A stretch of DNA of 64,000 bases, taken from contig NC_053044.1 in NCBI RefSeq assembly GCF_003473485.1, positions 34,414,091 to 34,478,090 of the forward strand, given 5' to 3'. The notes beneath the pieces were generated by a model that did no database searches, was not told the DNA's origin, and saw only the letters and a list, made by a program, of their open reading frames with translations. Positions 47,815-64,000 of the stretch are shown here, piece by piece (position 1 is the stretch's first letter; each line of letters starts with the position of its first letter). A program made the translations under genes and the position numbers. The stretch comes from Medicago truncatula. Lineage: Eukaryota > Streptophyta > Magnoliopsida > Fabales > Fabaceae.

Positions 47815-49008
47815 TTTTTTTTTTGGAGAAATCAAAATGTTATATATATAATCAACAACGGGAAGCCCCATGCAGAAGGAGTGCAAAGAACACCACCAAT
47901 CAAAGTTTACAGACACTATAAGCCAATAAAAACAACAGCAAAACAGACAAAAATCAGTGGACACCCATACAAGGTAGCGGATGTCTCCACCAATCATTAA
48001 AACAATAGTAAAAGGATGTCTGTTTAGCTTTCAACCACAAAAAAGAGAGTAATTGTACTTTCTCAAAAAGGACCAAAGGAGTAGTCATCATATTTTTGAA
48101 AATACGATTATTACGTTTCTTCCAAATTACTCAGACACAAGCAAACCATATGACCTTAAAGAACACGTGAGTACCACGCGACATCCCTGCCACGAAAGAA
48201 ACCTGAATGCAATGATCACGAATCTGACAAGGAGCAACCATTGTGATCCCTAACCAATTACAGACAAGAATCCACAAAGAAGATGCCAAATCGCAAACAA
48301 TAAAGAGATTAGTAGCTGATTCAGCGACTCCACGCCCATTGACACAAGGCAAACCATTTACATTAATAATATTCCGTCGCAATAAATTGTCTTTAGTAGG
48401 CAACCGGTTACGCAAGAGACGTCACACGAACAGAGACACTTTCACATGAATATTCCTATGCCAGACATCATTTACAAGACTCCTATCGACCTGTTCACTT
48501 GAAGTTGTGAGAAAGCGATAGGAATCCCGCACCGAATACCCATGCACATGATCTAGAAACCATCTCCAAGAATCAGTAACATCAACCTGCAAAACAATGT
48601 TATGTAACACTTCGGAGCACTCCCTCACACTTTCCTCCTCCCAAGCTAACAAACGGTGTCTCCACTTCCACGCCCTTCCCTCCACCTCCCAACCTAAACG
48701 CTCCATCTCCTCCACTGTACAATCCTTATCAATAACTAAATCAAAGAGCCTAGAAAATTTAAAATGCAAAGACATTTCCCCAACCCAACGATCGAACCAA
48801 AATAAGGTTGCCTTGCCATTACCTACTATCCGGCGGACATTGTTGTCAAACCAACTACCCACTCCCTCACCTACCCCCCCTCTAACTCGACATAAAGATC
48901 TCTACCACATAGAATCGTGCCTTCCCCCCTCCCTCAATCGGCCCCCTACCTCTCCATAACGGGCCTTCAAAACACGGTACCACAAGCCCTTCTTAACACG
49001 CCCCCCTA
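47815..49008 (-). mobile_element. 5'-truncated LINE fragment, copy B
   Basis: Duplicate of 32006-33200 with the same broken zf-RVT frames; its terminal T run is one base shorter (10 instead of 11). Confidence 0.85.
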
Positions 49009-50641
49009 AAAAATATTTAATTTGTATACAATCAAATTGTATGCTTCAAATCGCACCGCGATGTAACTTTGTTAGGTTGATTTTTAATATAGTTTTGTAA
49101 ATATTTACTTGGTGTAATTTGATTGGAATATATGGTAAAAAATAATTAATTGTTAGGACGTAGAAATTAATCTTTAAAGTGAAATAGAAAAGTGTTTGAT
49201 CAAATAATATGAATATAATTTACTCTAGTAAAATCAAATAAATTAAAGAAATAAGATAATAATTATTTTTTTGATATATGTAAGGAAATAAAGAGCTTGT
49301 TAATCGTCTATGAGGTGATGGTTCATTGATAGGATCTTATTATTATAATTTTAAAGGATGAAGTTTAAACACATTTAGAGGATTGATGTATATTTTCTTC
49401 TTCTTCTTAGGTGTGGAACAAGGTTGAGAAGCAAACTTCCAACAAAGTGATCTCTTCAAAAATTGGCTAGAGGAATATGTAATATGATCATTAATGTTAT
49501 TTTAAATTAATAAAAAAAAAAATTCTCGTTCCCTTATTTTCGAAAAAAGAAGTTCGTTTACGGTGTTGTAATAATTTAAAATAATTGAACAATATCCAAA
49601 AATATTTTTAACTTAATTCTTTATAGAATTTCCATGTGGTGGCAAGATATGATGAGGTAGAATGTTTGTGAAAGTTGCTGCTCTTTTTATGTATAAAGTG
49701 AAGTGAAGTTTAAGCATCCTCTATCAACCACTATAAAATTATAGGTAATGAAGTGCAAAATGAAGATCTCTCAACCGGTTCTCTGCATCTCATTTTCACT
49801 AATTTTGATAGAACTAATCTATAAAATTTTTAACACTTTTTTCAATGTAATACTATACTTCTAAAAATAAGGTTGAATTAAACCAGGGTCGTTTAAGTTT
49901 GTGGTTTGTAATAAATTGATCCTTTAAGTGTGACCAAAAGGACTTATGTGTGACCAAAATAACTTAAAAGGACCAATCTCTTACAAATCTCAAACATAAA
50001 GGACTTATGTGTGACCAAAATAACTTAAACACTAATCTATTACAAACCTCAAACTTAACCTCATACTTAAAGGACTCATAGTGTAATTTAACCTTAAAAT
50101 AAATATGTTTGGAGTTAAAAACATTTTTAATAATCCAATGATTATGAATTAAATCCAATTGTTTTTACATTTTAGTTAACTTTATAACAGCGTATTTACT
50201 GTCTTTTTTCGTAGAGTACAACCCAAGTTTGTCTACAAAAAAATAGCAGTCCAAGAGGACCATTCAATCAATTTAGAAAGCCAGATTCGTAGTATAAGAT
50301 TACATGCAAGTGCAGCAACTTAATCTCCTCCCTTACAATCCACCCTTTTCGCTTTCAACTAGAGTGAAATTAAGATCGAACCAACGACAAACCTTATCCA
50401 ACTAAGATTGAAAGACCCCACAAAGAAAATTACCAAGCTGATGCTGATGTAAACCAATGAATCCATCAAATGTCCATAACCAAAAATGTTCTTGCGTTGA
50501 TAACATTCTATTAGCAGTTTCCAAACCACACTCAATGAGCTGCGAACACAGATACCAGGTTTGATATCATCGAGAATAATAATAGGACTTCATTGCTTAG
50601 AAATCCGAAAATAAAAAAATCTTTCAATTTGGTCCAGAGGA
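49009..50641. other. AT-rich intergenic DNA, copy B
   Basis: Duplicate of 33201-34832, including the two-copy 60-bp tandem repeat at 49940-50061. One T run near 49265-49271 is a base longer than in copy A. Confidence 0.5.
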
Positions 50642-53600
50642 TCACTTTTTTACCAATTTCAACACATCACCAATAAGATGTATGGAACCAGTTACAAGGA
50701 CCTGATGCATCAACAGAACAAATTTTGCAGTCAGATCATATATACATACATATGAAAGAAAGCATGGAATATAAGGCAGCTAATCTTTATCGTCCATATA
50801 AAACTTGGACGGTCAAGATTATCTTCTCTCATTCGATATGTTCCTTCTTAAAAATATATAACTCAGCCCTTCAAATATAAGGTATCAATAATTAACATAA
50901 CTCTGTCTTGTCAAATATTCACAACCTTCAGTCCAAATATGTAACTACTATTTAATTTTACCTGAAAGCGAGTTGACTGGTTTTGTTGCACTCTGTCCCT
51001 AAGCCAATTGATAACCAGTGGCAATGAGGAAAACACTGCACTGTGTTCACAATTGCTGACACTCATTTCCATACCAGCTAATTCTTCAGAAGCTGCACTA
51101 TTATTCTTGCCTGCTAGCCACATGATGCTAAACAGGTTAAGGTCTTGGTATTTCTCATGAACTAGAAAGTAAAAAAAAAAATGAAGAAAGACGGGAAAAA
51201 CATCTCAAATAATCAAGTTTGTGGATTAGAATTCTTTATAATTTGCATGTGATCAAACAATACCTTTGTTCCCTTGCATGAGATTTTCCCATACTCTTTG
51301 TAGAGTGAACTGCCATGACAGGTCAATGTTAGAATCACTTGGTGTTAAAGCATGGGATCCAATCTTGTGGTACATTGATAAACCAGGCACAAATAGCGCC
51401 TTCTTGAAGTACACACCTGCAGTTTCAGTACTCTTAAATCAGAAAAAAAAAATCTCAAATATAAAAAGCATCCAGCATTACATTTCACCCTGATAGACCC
51501 AAACTATCACTAAATTAAGACTTGTTTGGATGGACTTATTTGAGTTTATCACTTTATCTATTAACATAAAACATACGTACATGTGTGACTGTTTGGGAGA
51601 CCTTCTGGAACAACTTATAACATGTCCACAAGTATTCCCATAAGTTCTCCAAGATAGCTTTTGAAAACAACTTATAGCCTATACAAAAACAATTTAACTT
51701 TATTTTATCTTTTGCTATAGAAATAGCTTATGTAAGCTTATGCATAAATGCTTATCATGATAAGCCCTTGTGCTATAAGCTGCAAATAAGCTGTTTATCC
51801 AAACATGACCTTAATCGAGGACAAAGTCACTTATTTGACAAGTATTTATTAGTCAATGAATATTCTGAACCATTATGTAAGCCATTACAAAGTAACTACG
51901 TAGTAGGAAATTCCAGAGATTACTCGCCATGATCAGCACAAGTTTTCATCAAGTGAGGAAGAAGTAACTGAGGATCGCGTACAGACATACAATTGAACAG
52001 CAAAATCTGCAAAAAAATAAAAATAAAAGAAATCAATGACTTCAATCAAATCATTGATGAAAAAGGACCACGATTCATACATTTAGCATTTCTATCCTAT
52101 CCCACCATTTTTTTTCCCATTCTGTACATGAGTCATATGAATCACTTCAAGAGCTTATAGTTATGAACTTATGATCCAATTACATTCAACAAAGCATTTT
52201 TTTTTTCCTACAACCAACACAATTTCATTATTCTTATTTTATTTACTTCACTAGTAACATTCTTTTCTGTCCATGCAATACATTCAACAGAATTTATACA
52301 TCAGAGGCAACCAAAATAAACAATTTTGTGGACATTCATCATGACCACTGATTTCTCGGAAAAACATTGATAACAGCTTATTTACCTACCTGTGCAGATT
52401 TTTGTGTTTCACTTTGGTGCGTCTTCACCACTTTATTTGAGAACCTGGAATTATCAGCTATCTGATGAAACAAGGTCTGGTTCTGGTCTTTGATTGCAAG
52501 AGAAAACCACTTTGCACATGCTTCCATGCTTTCAGGACTATGAGCCCCATCTAAAAAGAAGACAAGTTCATTTGAGATTTTGTTGTTGACATGTTCGTCA
52601 CGAACAATCTGAGCTCTTCCTTGCAGACTTGCAGTTGTTAAACCGTTTATGAACTGCTCTGGCAAAGTGTGTTGCTTCAAGCAGGCAAATAAATCAACTC
52701 AGCAGGCATGACAATAACAATACATAAACACAAAAGGAACGGCGGTTAAGAAACTGCTTTTAACATCTGGAACTTACAATCTGTTTCAAATGAGACTCTT
52801 CAAGATGGCCATTTATATTCATCCATGTAGAGCATAATGCAACAGCAAGACCAGCATTAACATATTGGTGCTCACCTTCAAGCCCTAATTTTAAACCATT
52901 TAGTAATTTGGCATCTAACGGGGATGTCACTTGAAGAGGTACCTACAGTTAGATAGATATGCTCAGCTGATTGAATAAGAAAACCAGAGATTAAAGTTGA
53001 TTTTGCCTCAAAAACCAATTCTAACTTAAAGCTGGGATTTAGAGCTTTTGTTTCTACAAGTGACTTTTAACCTTTAAATTATTGTTCAATTCACTTTTAC
53101 ATGAATATATCCAAACATAAATAAACTTTACATTCAACTCACATTTAGCCAAAATCAATTTTACAAAATCAATTCATTCAAAATCAATTCATTCAACTTC
53201 AACACACACTAAACCTATTCCAACTAGGGAAGACAAGAAAGATCTGAATTTGATGTTGTGAATCTATTAACTTTCAAAGGATCCTTGGAAAATGTAAAAG
53301 TACAGAGAATGAAGCCACAACTTAATTAAATGTAGCACGAGTATGTATGGCCCAGCATGTTGAATCTAGTAGAAGGAATTATTTTCTTTCAAAGTCAACA
53401 CAAATCCAACTAATGTGGTTCTCACGATATATCATCATTTTGGCAGAATAAATAGATATACAAACAGGATCATAGGACAAATCATTGGTCAAGACAATTA
53501 AATAATGTACATATCTTCAGATAGTTAATAGTTCAACAGTGAAATTTTCTTCCAAATTTTGATCTGGTGTAATATGATTACATAAATGAATCTAAACCGA

Positions 53601-56600
53601 TGATCATACTTTTACATTTTTATCAGCACATGCACTGAATTGTACTATCTTATCTGACTTTGAAGCAGAAGTAAGCACGTGAAACAATGTACTTACGTTC
53701 AACTGAGAAGCCTTCTCTTTAAGTACATCCATTGCTTCATCAGGTTGAGTAACTGTAAATGCTGGAATTCGATGCTACATAAAGTCAAAATATATAAAAT
53801 AAATATAAGGAATGAAAAGAAATTTCTAGAAAAATGATAAAGGATAAAAAAAAAAAGCACAGGGTGATACAAGGAAAGACAGGAAAGTGTAAAAGATAGA
53901 TATAATCACAGCTGGGTTGCACATGAAATGGCAATTCCCAATACACACTTTGGAGCTTTTCCGGTATCTTTTTAAAAAGGGAAAACCTCTTACTCTAAAG
54001 ATGCCACAGTGGTGGGTTCTAGGGAAGGGTCTGACCTATTATAGCTCCAGTGTAAGCAACATTACTATACATTTGCAGGAGATTGATATCACAACTCTAA
54101 CGAACTTGGATTGCCTGCAGTCACAACACACTCTTGCAGTCAGTACATTGGTTGCTGTTGGATTGAGATTGGACAGTCCAAATTTCAAGCTCGGTATTTT
54201 AGACTTTAAAAAAATTAAAATATGTTTGCTTTCACACTGCCTGATCTCGATCCAACAACCACCGATGTGTTGACTGTGAAATTGTGACTGCAGGCAATCC
54301 AAATCCAACTCAAACTCCTGAAATCCAAATCAGCAGAAACTTCAACCAATACACCATGACTCCTCTTATTTTCTTCTACTTATAAAGTTAAATAATAAAG
54401 AAAGAAAATAACGAGTGTGACTTCTATATCGGTTGGGTGTTGGATGTGAGACACAGAACTCTGGTTCAAAGTGGAGGCCATCCCCTCTTAACAACCTAGC
54501 TTTTACCTGACAACTTGGTGCTATAATGCATTAACGCACCCTCTATGACAGGGTCCAATGAAGGGTTCAAACGATTAGGATATTATTTTACTCAAAATAT
54601 TACCTTTAAGATTCCCGCCTTCTCACCAGCAATTTCTCCAAGAGTATTCCCTGTTAATAAAGTCAAACAGACAGAGGTAAGCCCAAATGGTTGAACAAAT
54701 CAGAGAGTGTGCAACATGAATAATAGGACAATGAAATTTAACATAGATTGTACATTTAATCAGGTTACAAAAAAAGTTTAATCATTCACCTACGTAACTA
54801 TCCAAGATTTATAAGGTACATATATCTCCATGTACTGAAAAATGAGATCACATTCACAGTTTTTTTTTTTATTAATTCTTATACTTGTTGTATTGGCAAC
54901 ACACGTTGTGCCAAATATGAATTCCTTTTATTTTAAATTTCAAGTTATTTCACAATTTTCACGAGCAATAGGTGTGCTGTAAATTATCAACTACCGGAAT
55001 TACAAAAAGAGAGTTGGCGGGAGTGGGAGAGCACTAACCAAGAATTTCCATGTGGTCATACCCAAGAGAAGTTATACCACACACAATAGGTTTCTGCACC
55101 TGAAATATAAAACATCTGCATGAGCATGCTCTAATTTAAGTTCGTAAAAAAATATGTATTCAAGTAAAGTAATCTTATGATGGTAGTTAAAGGCCAACAC
55201 ATTTATGGTGAAATGGCAATTATGTATACCACATTTGTTGCATCGTATTTGCCACCTAACCCAACCTCCATTATGCAAACATCCACCTGTATAGAATTTA
55301 AAGTAAAATAAAAAGAAATATGATCAGTATGAAAACAAGTTTGCATAGGAATTTAAAGCACAGGGATCAAACCTGCTCTTCTGAAAATATCTTGAAGGCG
55401 AGTAAAGCAAGGAAGTGGAAAAAGGTAGGCATTGGAACTTTGTCATCGGTTTTTTCCTGTGCATCACCAAGCTAATATAAGATACCACTTATAGAAAAGC
55501 ACATCAAACCACAAGTCCTTTTTTATAATTCTGTAACTACCACTTCAAAGAGATCGCTATGATTATGATGATTAGCCATGCATGGATTTAAGATGGTATT
55601 ACTTTTTTTTTTTAATGGAAAGATGGTATTACTGCTATGCAACACAGAAATTGTTACTGTTACATAAGTTCATTGTGCTAGAACAACCATGGTGAAAATT
55701 AACACCATTTTGTTTACTGTTCCAGATGACACTCAGTTTTACAAATATTAACACTAACTGCTAAACCTTAGTATTTTCTATATCAATTATCTTCTGAAAT
55801 CGATTTAAGTAATAACTCAAAAAGGAAGAAAAATGAAATAGCCGCTAGTCACTCTTTAATGTTACTGCTAAACTAGTTTATGGACCTGTAAAGATTCGGT
55901 GGAAGAAAGTTACCACCAGTTCAAATAAGGAATGAAATTTGGTTCAAATTCAAATAAACAAAAAGGGGGGAAAACAATAACCAAGTTTTAAAACAAGGCA
56001 AAACTTCTGCCAGTAAAAAATTGAATGATGCATTTATTCACGAAATATACCTTTAGTCTATCATAACACCACCAGAAATATGCTAAAAATTTCTCTTCAC
56101 AGATTTCCACACTGCAGAATTAACAAGAGTAGTTCTAATGAATCATAGCATAATAGCCATGCTGCAAAAGATGAACTAAAAGGCAGCATATGATGTATTT
56201 TAGTAGGTTGATGAGACTTGGTAAAACATAGAAGGACAAGAATGACGATATAAGAGTGAAAATGATTCAATGATTGAGGTTTTATTTATATGGTGAGAGA
56301 GCTTCAAAGCCTCTATTACATTCTGTTACAACAGCATAAGTGAATGTGCTTACTCAATAACTATAATATCAGTTGCCATTTTAACTGCACAGCTAAGAAT
56401 ACACATAACCTACTACTGCTATTGACACACTGCAAGGTATTTCTTTTTAAGTCAAAGTATCATATTGCAAGCCCACAATTGTTAATCTGTACAAATTTGG
56501 GTCTAGTGCAAAATCAGCTCCATGTTTTCTCAATTTGTAATTCCTGATAATGGGAGTGAAAAGCTCGTGGATACAGTCATGTGATCTCAATTGAGAAGGT

Positions 56601-58750
56601 CTTAAATATATTCAGATAAGAAGAGAAAGATAGCACCACTGGGTAGGTGTTCAAAGTCAACTGCAAGAAAATAAGCCAGAGCTCCGAACCTTTTAAGTGC
56701 AAACTTAGAATCCAGCGTACTGATGAGTGAAATAACGAGGGAAGAGGACCTCGTGATGATAATGTCATCAATGTACGTTAGATCATATATGCAGGTACTT
56801 CCCTTTGAATAAATAAAGAGAAAGGGGTCACGTCTACTCGAGGAGAGGTCAAATCAACATCGATCATGATGAAACAGAGGACTTGTGTGAAGCCTAAGAA
56901 AGTGAAGAAGAAACTTTCAAACATATACAGGACGCCTCTAAACCAGTAAATTGGCAATGCTTCCCTAACCCAGCTTCTTGAGCCAGAAGTGCTTCTATCT
57001 CAGTGACAGAATAGGATCCACTATATCATGAATCATGGTGACCAAAAGGGTGATAGTCTTCATGGAGACCTTCAAGAGTGTCATTGAGATTATGGAATCA
57101 ACAATAGCTTTGATGCGAAATAAGAGTTCTGAAATTGTGCAACCTCCTTACTTCGTGCTGCACAACTCGGATGGAAGGTGTTGCTTTCAACTCAATTCTA
57201 CGCTTGTTCCTTCTCCATATGAGATTACTTCAGTGGCTATATGACATTCTGTTGCAACGGCATATCTGGATGTGCAGACTCAGCAACTGTAATAACAGTT
57301 GTTATAACTACTAATTGTACAGCTATGCACACAATCAAGCTACTATACAAGTTATTGCTCTAAATAGCTGCTAATATGAAAGATTAATTTTGTTACAAAC
57401 CATTATTAATGGATTAATCAGAATTCATAATCAATTATATGACCGAAAGCAAAGTAAATGACAGATGGAGATTATAAAAAAATATAATAGTGGTGCGTCA
57501 AAGAAGATGAATGAATTCAATATGCAAAATAACACAAGTTGAATACTTAATAAAGTCAATAAATACATTTGAGACACTCACCCATCTAAACGAAATCTTT
57601 CTCGTATATCAATTAGATGAGGAGAAGTGAAAAGGCCAGTGCGAAAACCACAGTTGCGTAATATAGATTCTGTGAAGGTGCATGTAGATCCCTACATAAG
57701 CAAGGTGTAAAAACAAAATATACATTATTAGTCATTACAGATGCAAGAGTAAAAATACAAACTGAAAACAAAGGCACTGTATAAGAGACCAGAAACTACC
57801 AACAAACCAACCACATCAATTATTACAAAAAGTTTGTTTTCCTCTCATTGAATAGTATGAAACACAAATTCATAAGATACATTATATTAATTTTCAAAAG
57901 TATTAATTTTAACTACTACATTCATGGACTTTCAAAATGGTTTCACTTTTTCGGAAGCAATGATCTGAAGAAGTTTAATGAAATTACATAAAGTTAACTT
58001 CAAAAGCAATAATTTTAAAGTCCTAGCAAATCAAACCACAATATTCAAACATGGTTTAACTTTCAAAGCAATCATAGGTCAAAGTTTAATTAATAAAAGT
58101 ACCTTCCCTTTGGTACCAGCAACATGGATAATCTTCAAATTCGAAATCGCCTCTTCCAATTCAAGCATCTATCAAATCAACACTACAACATTGTTAACAT
58201 CACCAAACAAGTAGACAATTTTCCCAACAAAGTGATCAAATAATCGAAAGCATGTTCATTTAAGTGTCCCATTTGCATTCAACAACTAATTCATTTTCAT
58301 AGAAGCCAATCCACAAACACTTTACGTACCTTTAAGTACTCGAATAACACGAGGAATCGTTCCTCCATATTGACATCACCAACACGAGTGCGTTTAGTAA
58401 TCAAAGATGACAAGGCTTCCAATGCTTCTTCATATGGCGATGATTTTGGAGACCCATTATCTCCTTCTGTAAATCAAAGTCAAAAAGAAAATGACCCAAT
58501 AAGCCAATCAGCATAAAAATTTAAACTTGAGCTGAAGCAGAACGCATAAAGGTTAAAAGATTAGAAGAAGCGAGATTTGAAATTGAATACCTTGAGCCAT
58601 GTATAATTTGGATTGAAGTGTGAAAGAGAGAGATTGGGTATTGGTAGAAAGGATAAGAGAATTGTTATAGCGAGGAAAGGGGATTGAGAATGAAGGATTG
58701 GAAGATAGAAAGAGTGGTGTTTGAGGAATGAGGGAATGGTTGCGGAGCAT
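50642..58750 (-). CDS. FPGS: Folylpolyglutamate synthase, copy B (about 16 exons)
   Basis: Complete duplicate of 34833-42940: same start (58750), same exons and same stop (50642-50644). Every exon I compared is identical; the one-base difference inside the gene is in an intronic T run (near 55604). If the duplication is real, the locus has two FPGS genes with identical products, each with its own upstream region. Confidence 0.93.
51514..51814. mobile_element. MITE-like repeat in FPGS intron, copy B
   Basis: Duplicate of 35705-36005. Confidence 0.65.
54106..54302. mobile_element. Hairpin MITE in FPGS intron, copy B
   Basis: Duplicate of 38297-38493, with the same TTGGATTGCCTGCAGTCACA inverted termini. 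Confidence 0.75.
56310..57370 (-). mobile_element. Ty1/copia-type fragment in FPGS intron, copy B
   Basis: Duplicate of 40500-41560, with the same degenerate reverse transcriptase YIDD region. Confidence 0.7.
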
Positions 58751-60326
58751 TACAATGACATTCTCATTTGTCTTTAAGCGCGCAGTTTCTATGAGTCACC
58801 TAACGTTTGATCTTGATCAACGGTTGTTGGATTGTCACTTCCTTGAGAAGAAATAGTTTATTTTCATTTTCAGATCAAAATCAAATTAAAACAATTAGTT
58901 TATTGGTTTGGATTCATTTACTCTTAAAAATTGAACTAAACCGATCTATTATTATACTCCTAATTTAAGAATTTAATGAAAATGCATTATCTTATATCAT
59001 CCATGTAAATTAGTTTACACTTTACACTTATATTCATCATATCACCTCATAAATTCCCTTTGTTAGAGACTTTTTAAAATAACTTCCACATAATTGCACC
59101 CAAACTCTATACGTACCTGCAAAAAATACCCGCTATGGATAGAATAAAATACCACTTTCATGGATCCAGATTTGGATATGTGTAATTACCCGCAAAATTA
59201 TATGGGTATGAGCGCGGGTATAAGTGCTGTACTACCCAGCACTGCAACCCGCATATATGTATTTATATAATATTATAAATAATTTATTAATTTTTTGTGT
59301 ACAATTAATTAATAAATTTAACTATTTAAGCCTAACCTTAAACCTAAATCAGATTAATAAAAACTTTAGTAACAATTTATTATGATTTTAACATGCAACT
59401 ACAACTTTTTAACGTATAACTGATGTAAGGTATTTATTTTTTTTCTTTTCAGGAATAATTTGGATGTTTTTTTATTTGGTTAAATATTACGATTCATATT
59501 ATTTCGTAAGTTGATTTAAAAAAATTTGGATCATAGTTTTATTTCAAGTGTGGTGATTTTTATTATCTTTTCATAAATTGCGGATAATGGGTGCAGGTAT
59601 GAACACTTAAGTGTCCATAGAATATGGGAAAGGACATTAAAGTTATTGTCCACGAAAATACGGATACGGGTATGAACATTTTTTACAAACGTGAGTATGG
59701 AGATGAATAACTCATTGGGTAGCCATTGCCACTGCACATACTTGATTTTCATTGGAAACCAATTAAAGCTAATTTGCATGTGCCTTTTCTCTTTCTTAAA
59801 TTTGCATAGTTTGAAGTATTTAGTCCTCGTCGTCGATAATTAAAGGTGAAAGTAATAAGGAAAATATTTTTTTTTACATCTAAAACCAATTGACAAATAA
59901 AATGTGTGATGTGATAAATGTGACATGTTAGTAGTTGTGTAATTTATTTCAAATAACACAACTACTTCAAATAAATGTATTAAATTAACAACTTAAAACC
60001 TATTTAAAATTTAAAAAAATGTTAAAGAACTTATTTAAAACTTAAAATAGGACTAATCTAGTAAAAGAAAGTATTCAGCCTATATTAAATAAAGTGAGGG
60101 GGTGTTTGACCCGTTTCTTGACGCATAGGACAAAGCATTATGTTTATCATGTACTACCAAAATAATCTTAAAAAAAATAAAATAAAATCATGACCATCCA
60201 TGATGCATACATGTCAAGTTCAGAGTACAAAAAAGAACACAGGTACGTATTGGCTTACGTCAAGATGACAAAGAACTAGTACTAGTCAGTTAATAGTAGC
60301 CATTGCCACTGCCAACCAAGTGCGGG
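58751..60326. other. Intergenic region between FPGS copy B and the intact oxidase gene
   Basis: Duplicate of 42941-44516. Holds the divergent upstream regions of FPGS and nitronate monooxygenase. A TACGTCA (TGACG-type bZIP site) occurs near 60256-60262, about 165 bp before the oxidase ATG. Confidence 0.45.
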
Positions 60327-60334
60327 TATAAAAG
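60327..60334 (+). promoter_or_regulatory. TATA box of the nitronate monooxygenase gene
   Basis: TATAAAAG lies 100 bp upstream of the ATG at 60427, in the context gcgggTATAAAAGccacacgcg, a normal plant spacing if the 5' UTR is about 65-70 nt. Confidence 0.65.
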
Positions 60335-60426
60335 CCACACGCGTGTGTAAAGTACTAAAAGCACGTACAATTTTCTTCCTACATCCAATTTTCTTTAAAG
60401 AAGAAAGAGATTTTTGATTCAGCAAC

Positions 60427-63758
<3,332 letters not shown>

Positions 63759-63862
63759 AATCTCAAATTTTAAGTGAATCAAGAACAAATGGAATGGATT
63801 CTTTGTTTCATTCCGTTCTATTCATTTTAAAATATCCAAACATTTATGTATGTGTATTTGAG

Positions 63863-64000
63863 ATGCAACCGGAGGTTATGTGCTTGGTAGAACAACATGG
63901 TTTGCACCACTGTGTTCAGTAGATATTGACAAGGCTTTAGGACTTCGTGACGCGCTGCAGTGGGTAGCTGACCTCGGTATGGACAACATCGACTTCTCTC
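63863..64000 (+). pseudogene. Retroelement RNase H-like fragment, cut by the window end
   Basis: One frame reads ATGGYVLGRTTWFAPLCSVD, then IDKALGLRDALQWVADLGMD. It resembles the RNase H-like domain (RVT_3 type) found at the end of plant LINE-type polyproteins, with the E-to-D variable helix 'aEa.AlrdAl.wa..lG'. It starts about 100 bp after the oxidase stop. The 5' extent and boundary are unclear and the fragment continues beyond 64000. Confidence 0.6.

Overview
This is a plant nuclear genome window, most likely from a papilionoid legume. It has intron-rich single-copy genes with canonical GT-AG introns, AT-rich intergenic DNA, an Au-type SINE, a FAR1/MULE-type transposon carrying an OTU protease domain, 5'-truncated LINEs, a copia fragment and several MITEs. 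The species is inferred, not proven.

Layout, left to right. (1) 1-1019 (+): the 3' part of GDP-mannose pyrophosphorylase (GMPP, ascorbate and cell-wall precursor pathway). (2) 2854-8848 (-): a complete, roughly 20-exon delta-1-pyrroline-5-carboxylate synthetase (P5CS, proline synthesis). Intron 5 holds an Au SINE with a perfect 14-bp target-site duplication (TSD), and the last intron holds a MITE. A CACGTG box lies just upstream of the ATG. (3) 9361-13295 (-): a decayed MULE encoding a FAR1/MULE transposase fused to an OTU-like cysteine protease domain. (4) 13440-16530: a 55-bp minisatellite, a tRNA-derived SINE-like insertion, a Stowaway-like MITE, a C-rich unclassified segment and a 5'-truncated LINE. 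(5) 18910-21564 (-): an intronless CDS of 884 codons resembling plant TAF1C-like (RNA polymerase I factor) proteins. (6) 22296-26965 (-): a second, structurally complete MULE-OTU element with long inverted termini and a 9-bp TSD, nested in the end of an older MITE. (7) 28747-31537 (-): a six-exon YIP1-family membrane protein. (8) 31739-31811 (-): tRNA-Val(CAC). (9) 34833-42940 (-): folylpolyglutamate synthase (FPGS), about 16 exons. (10) 60427-63758 (+): a six-exon nitronate monooxygenase-like flavoprotein. (11) 63863-64000 (+): a retroelement RNase H fragment running off the window.

The dominant structural feature is a head-to-tail tandem duplication of 15,810 bp (copy A 28849-44658, copy B 44659-60468). 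It contains FPGS, the tRNA, a LINE fragment and most of the YIP1 gene. The only differences I found are four single-base changes in homopolymer length. The breakpoints lie inside coding exons of the YIP1 gene (last exon) and the nitronate monooxygenase gene (first exon). The junction therefore makes a C-terminally altered YIP1 copy facing a promoter-bearing 42-bp stub of the oxidase gene, while one intact copy of each gene remains at the outer edges. This is either a very recent duplication or an assembly artefact.

The host genes are not an obvious functional cluster; they look like ordinary neighbours in a gene-rich region. The most novel-looking material is the pair of MULE-OTU elements. 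Their TIR and subterminal regions carry repeated 18-22 bp palindromes centred on TTAA, with different flanking sequence in the two elements, and a small second ORF resembling the N-terminal domain of MuDR-type proteins.
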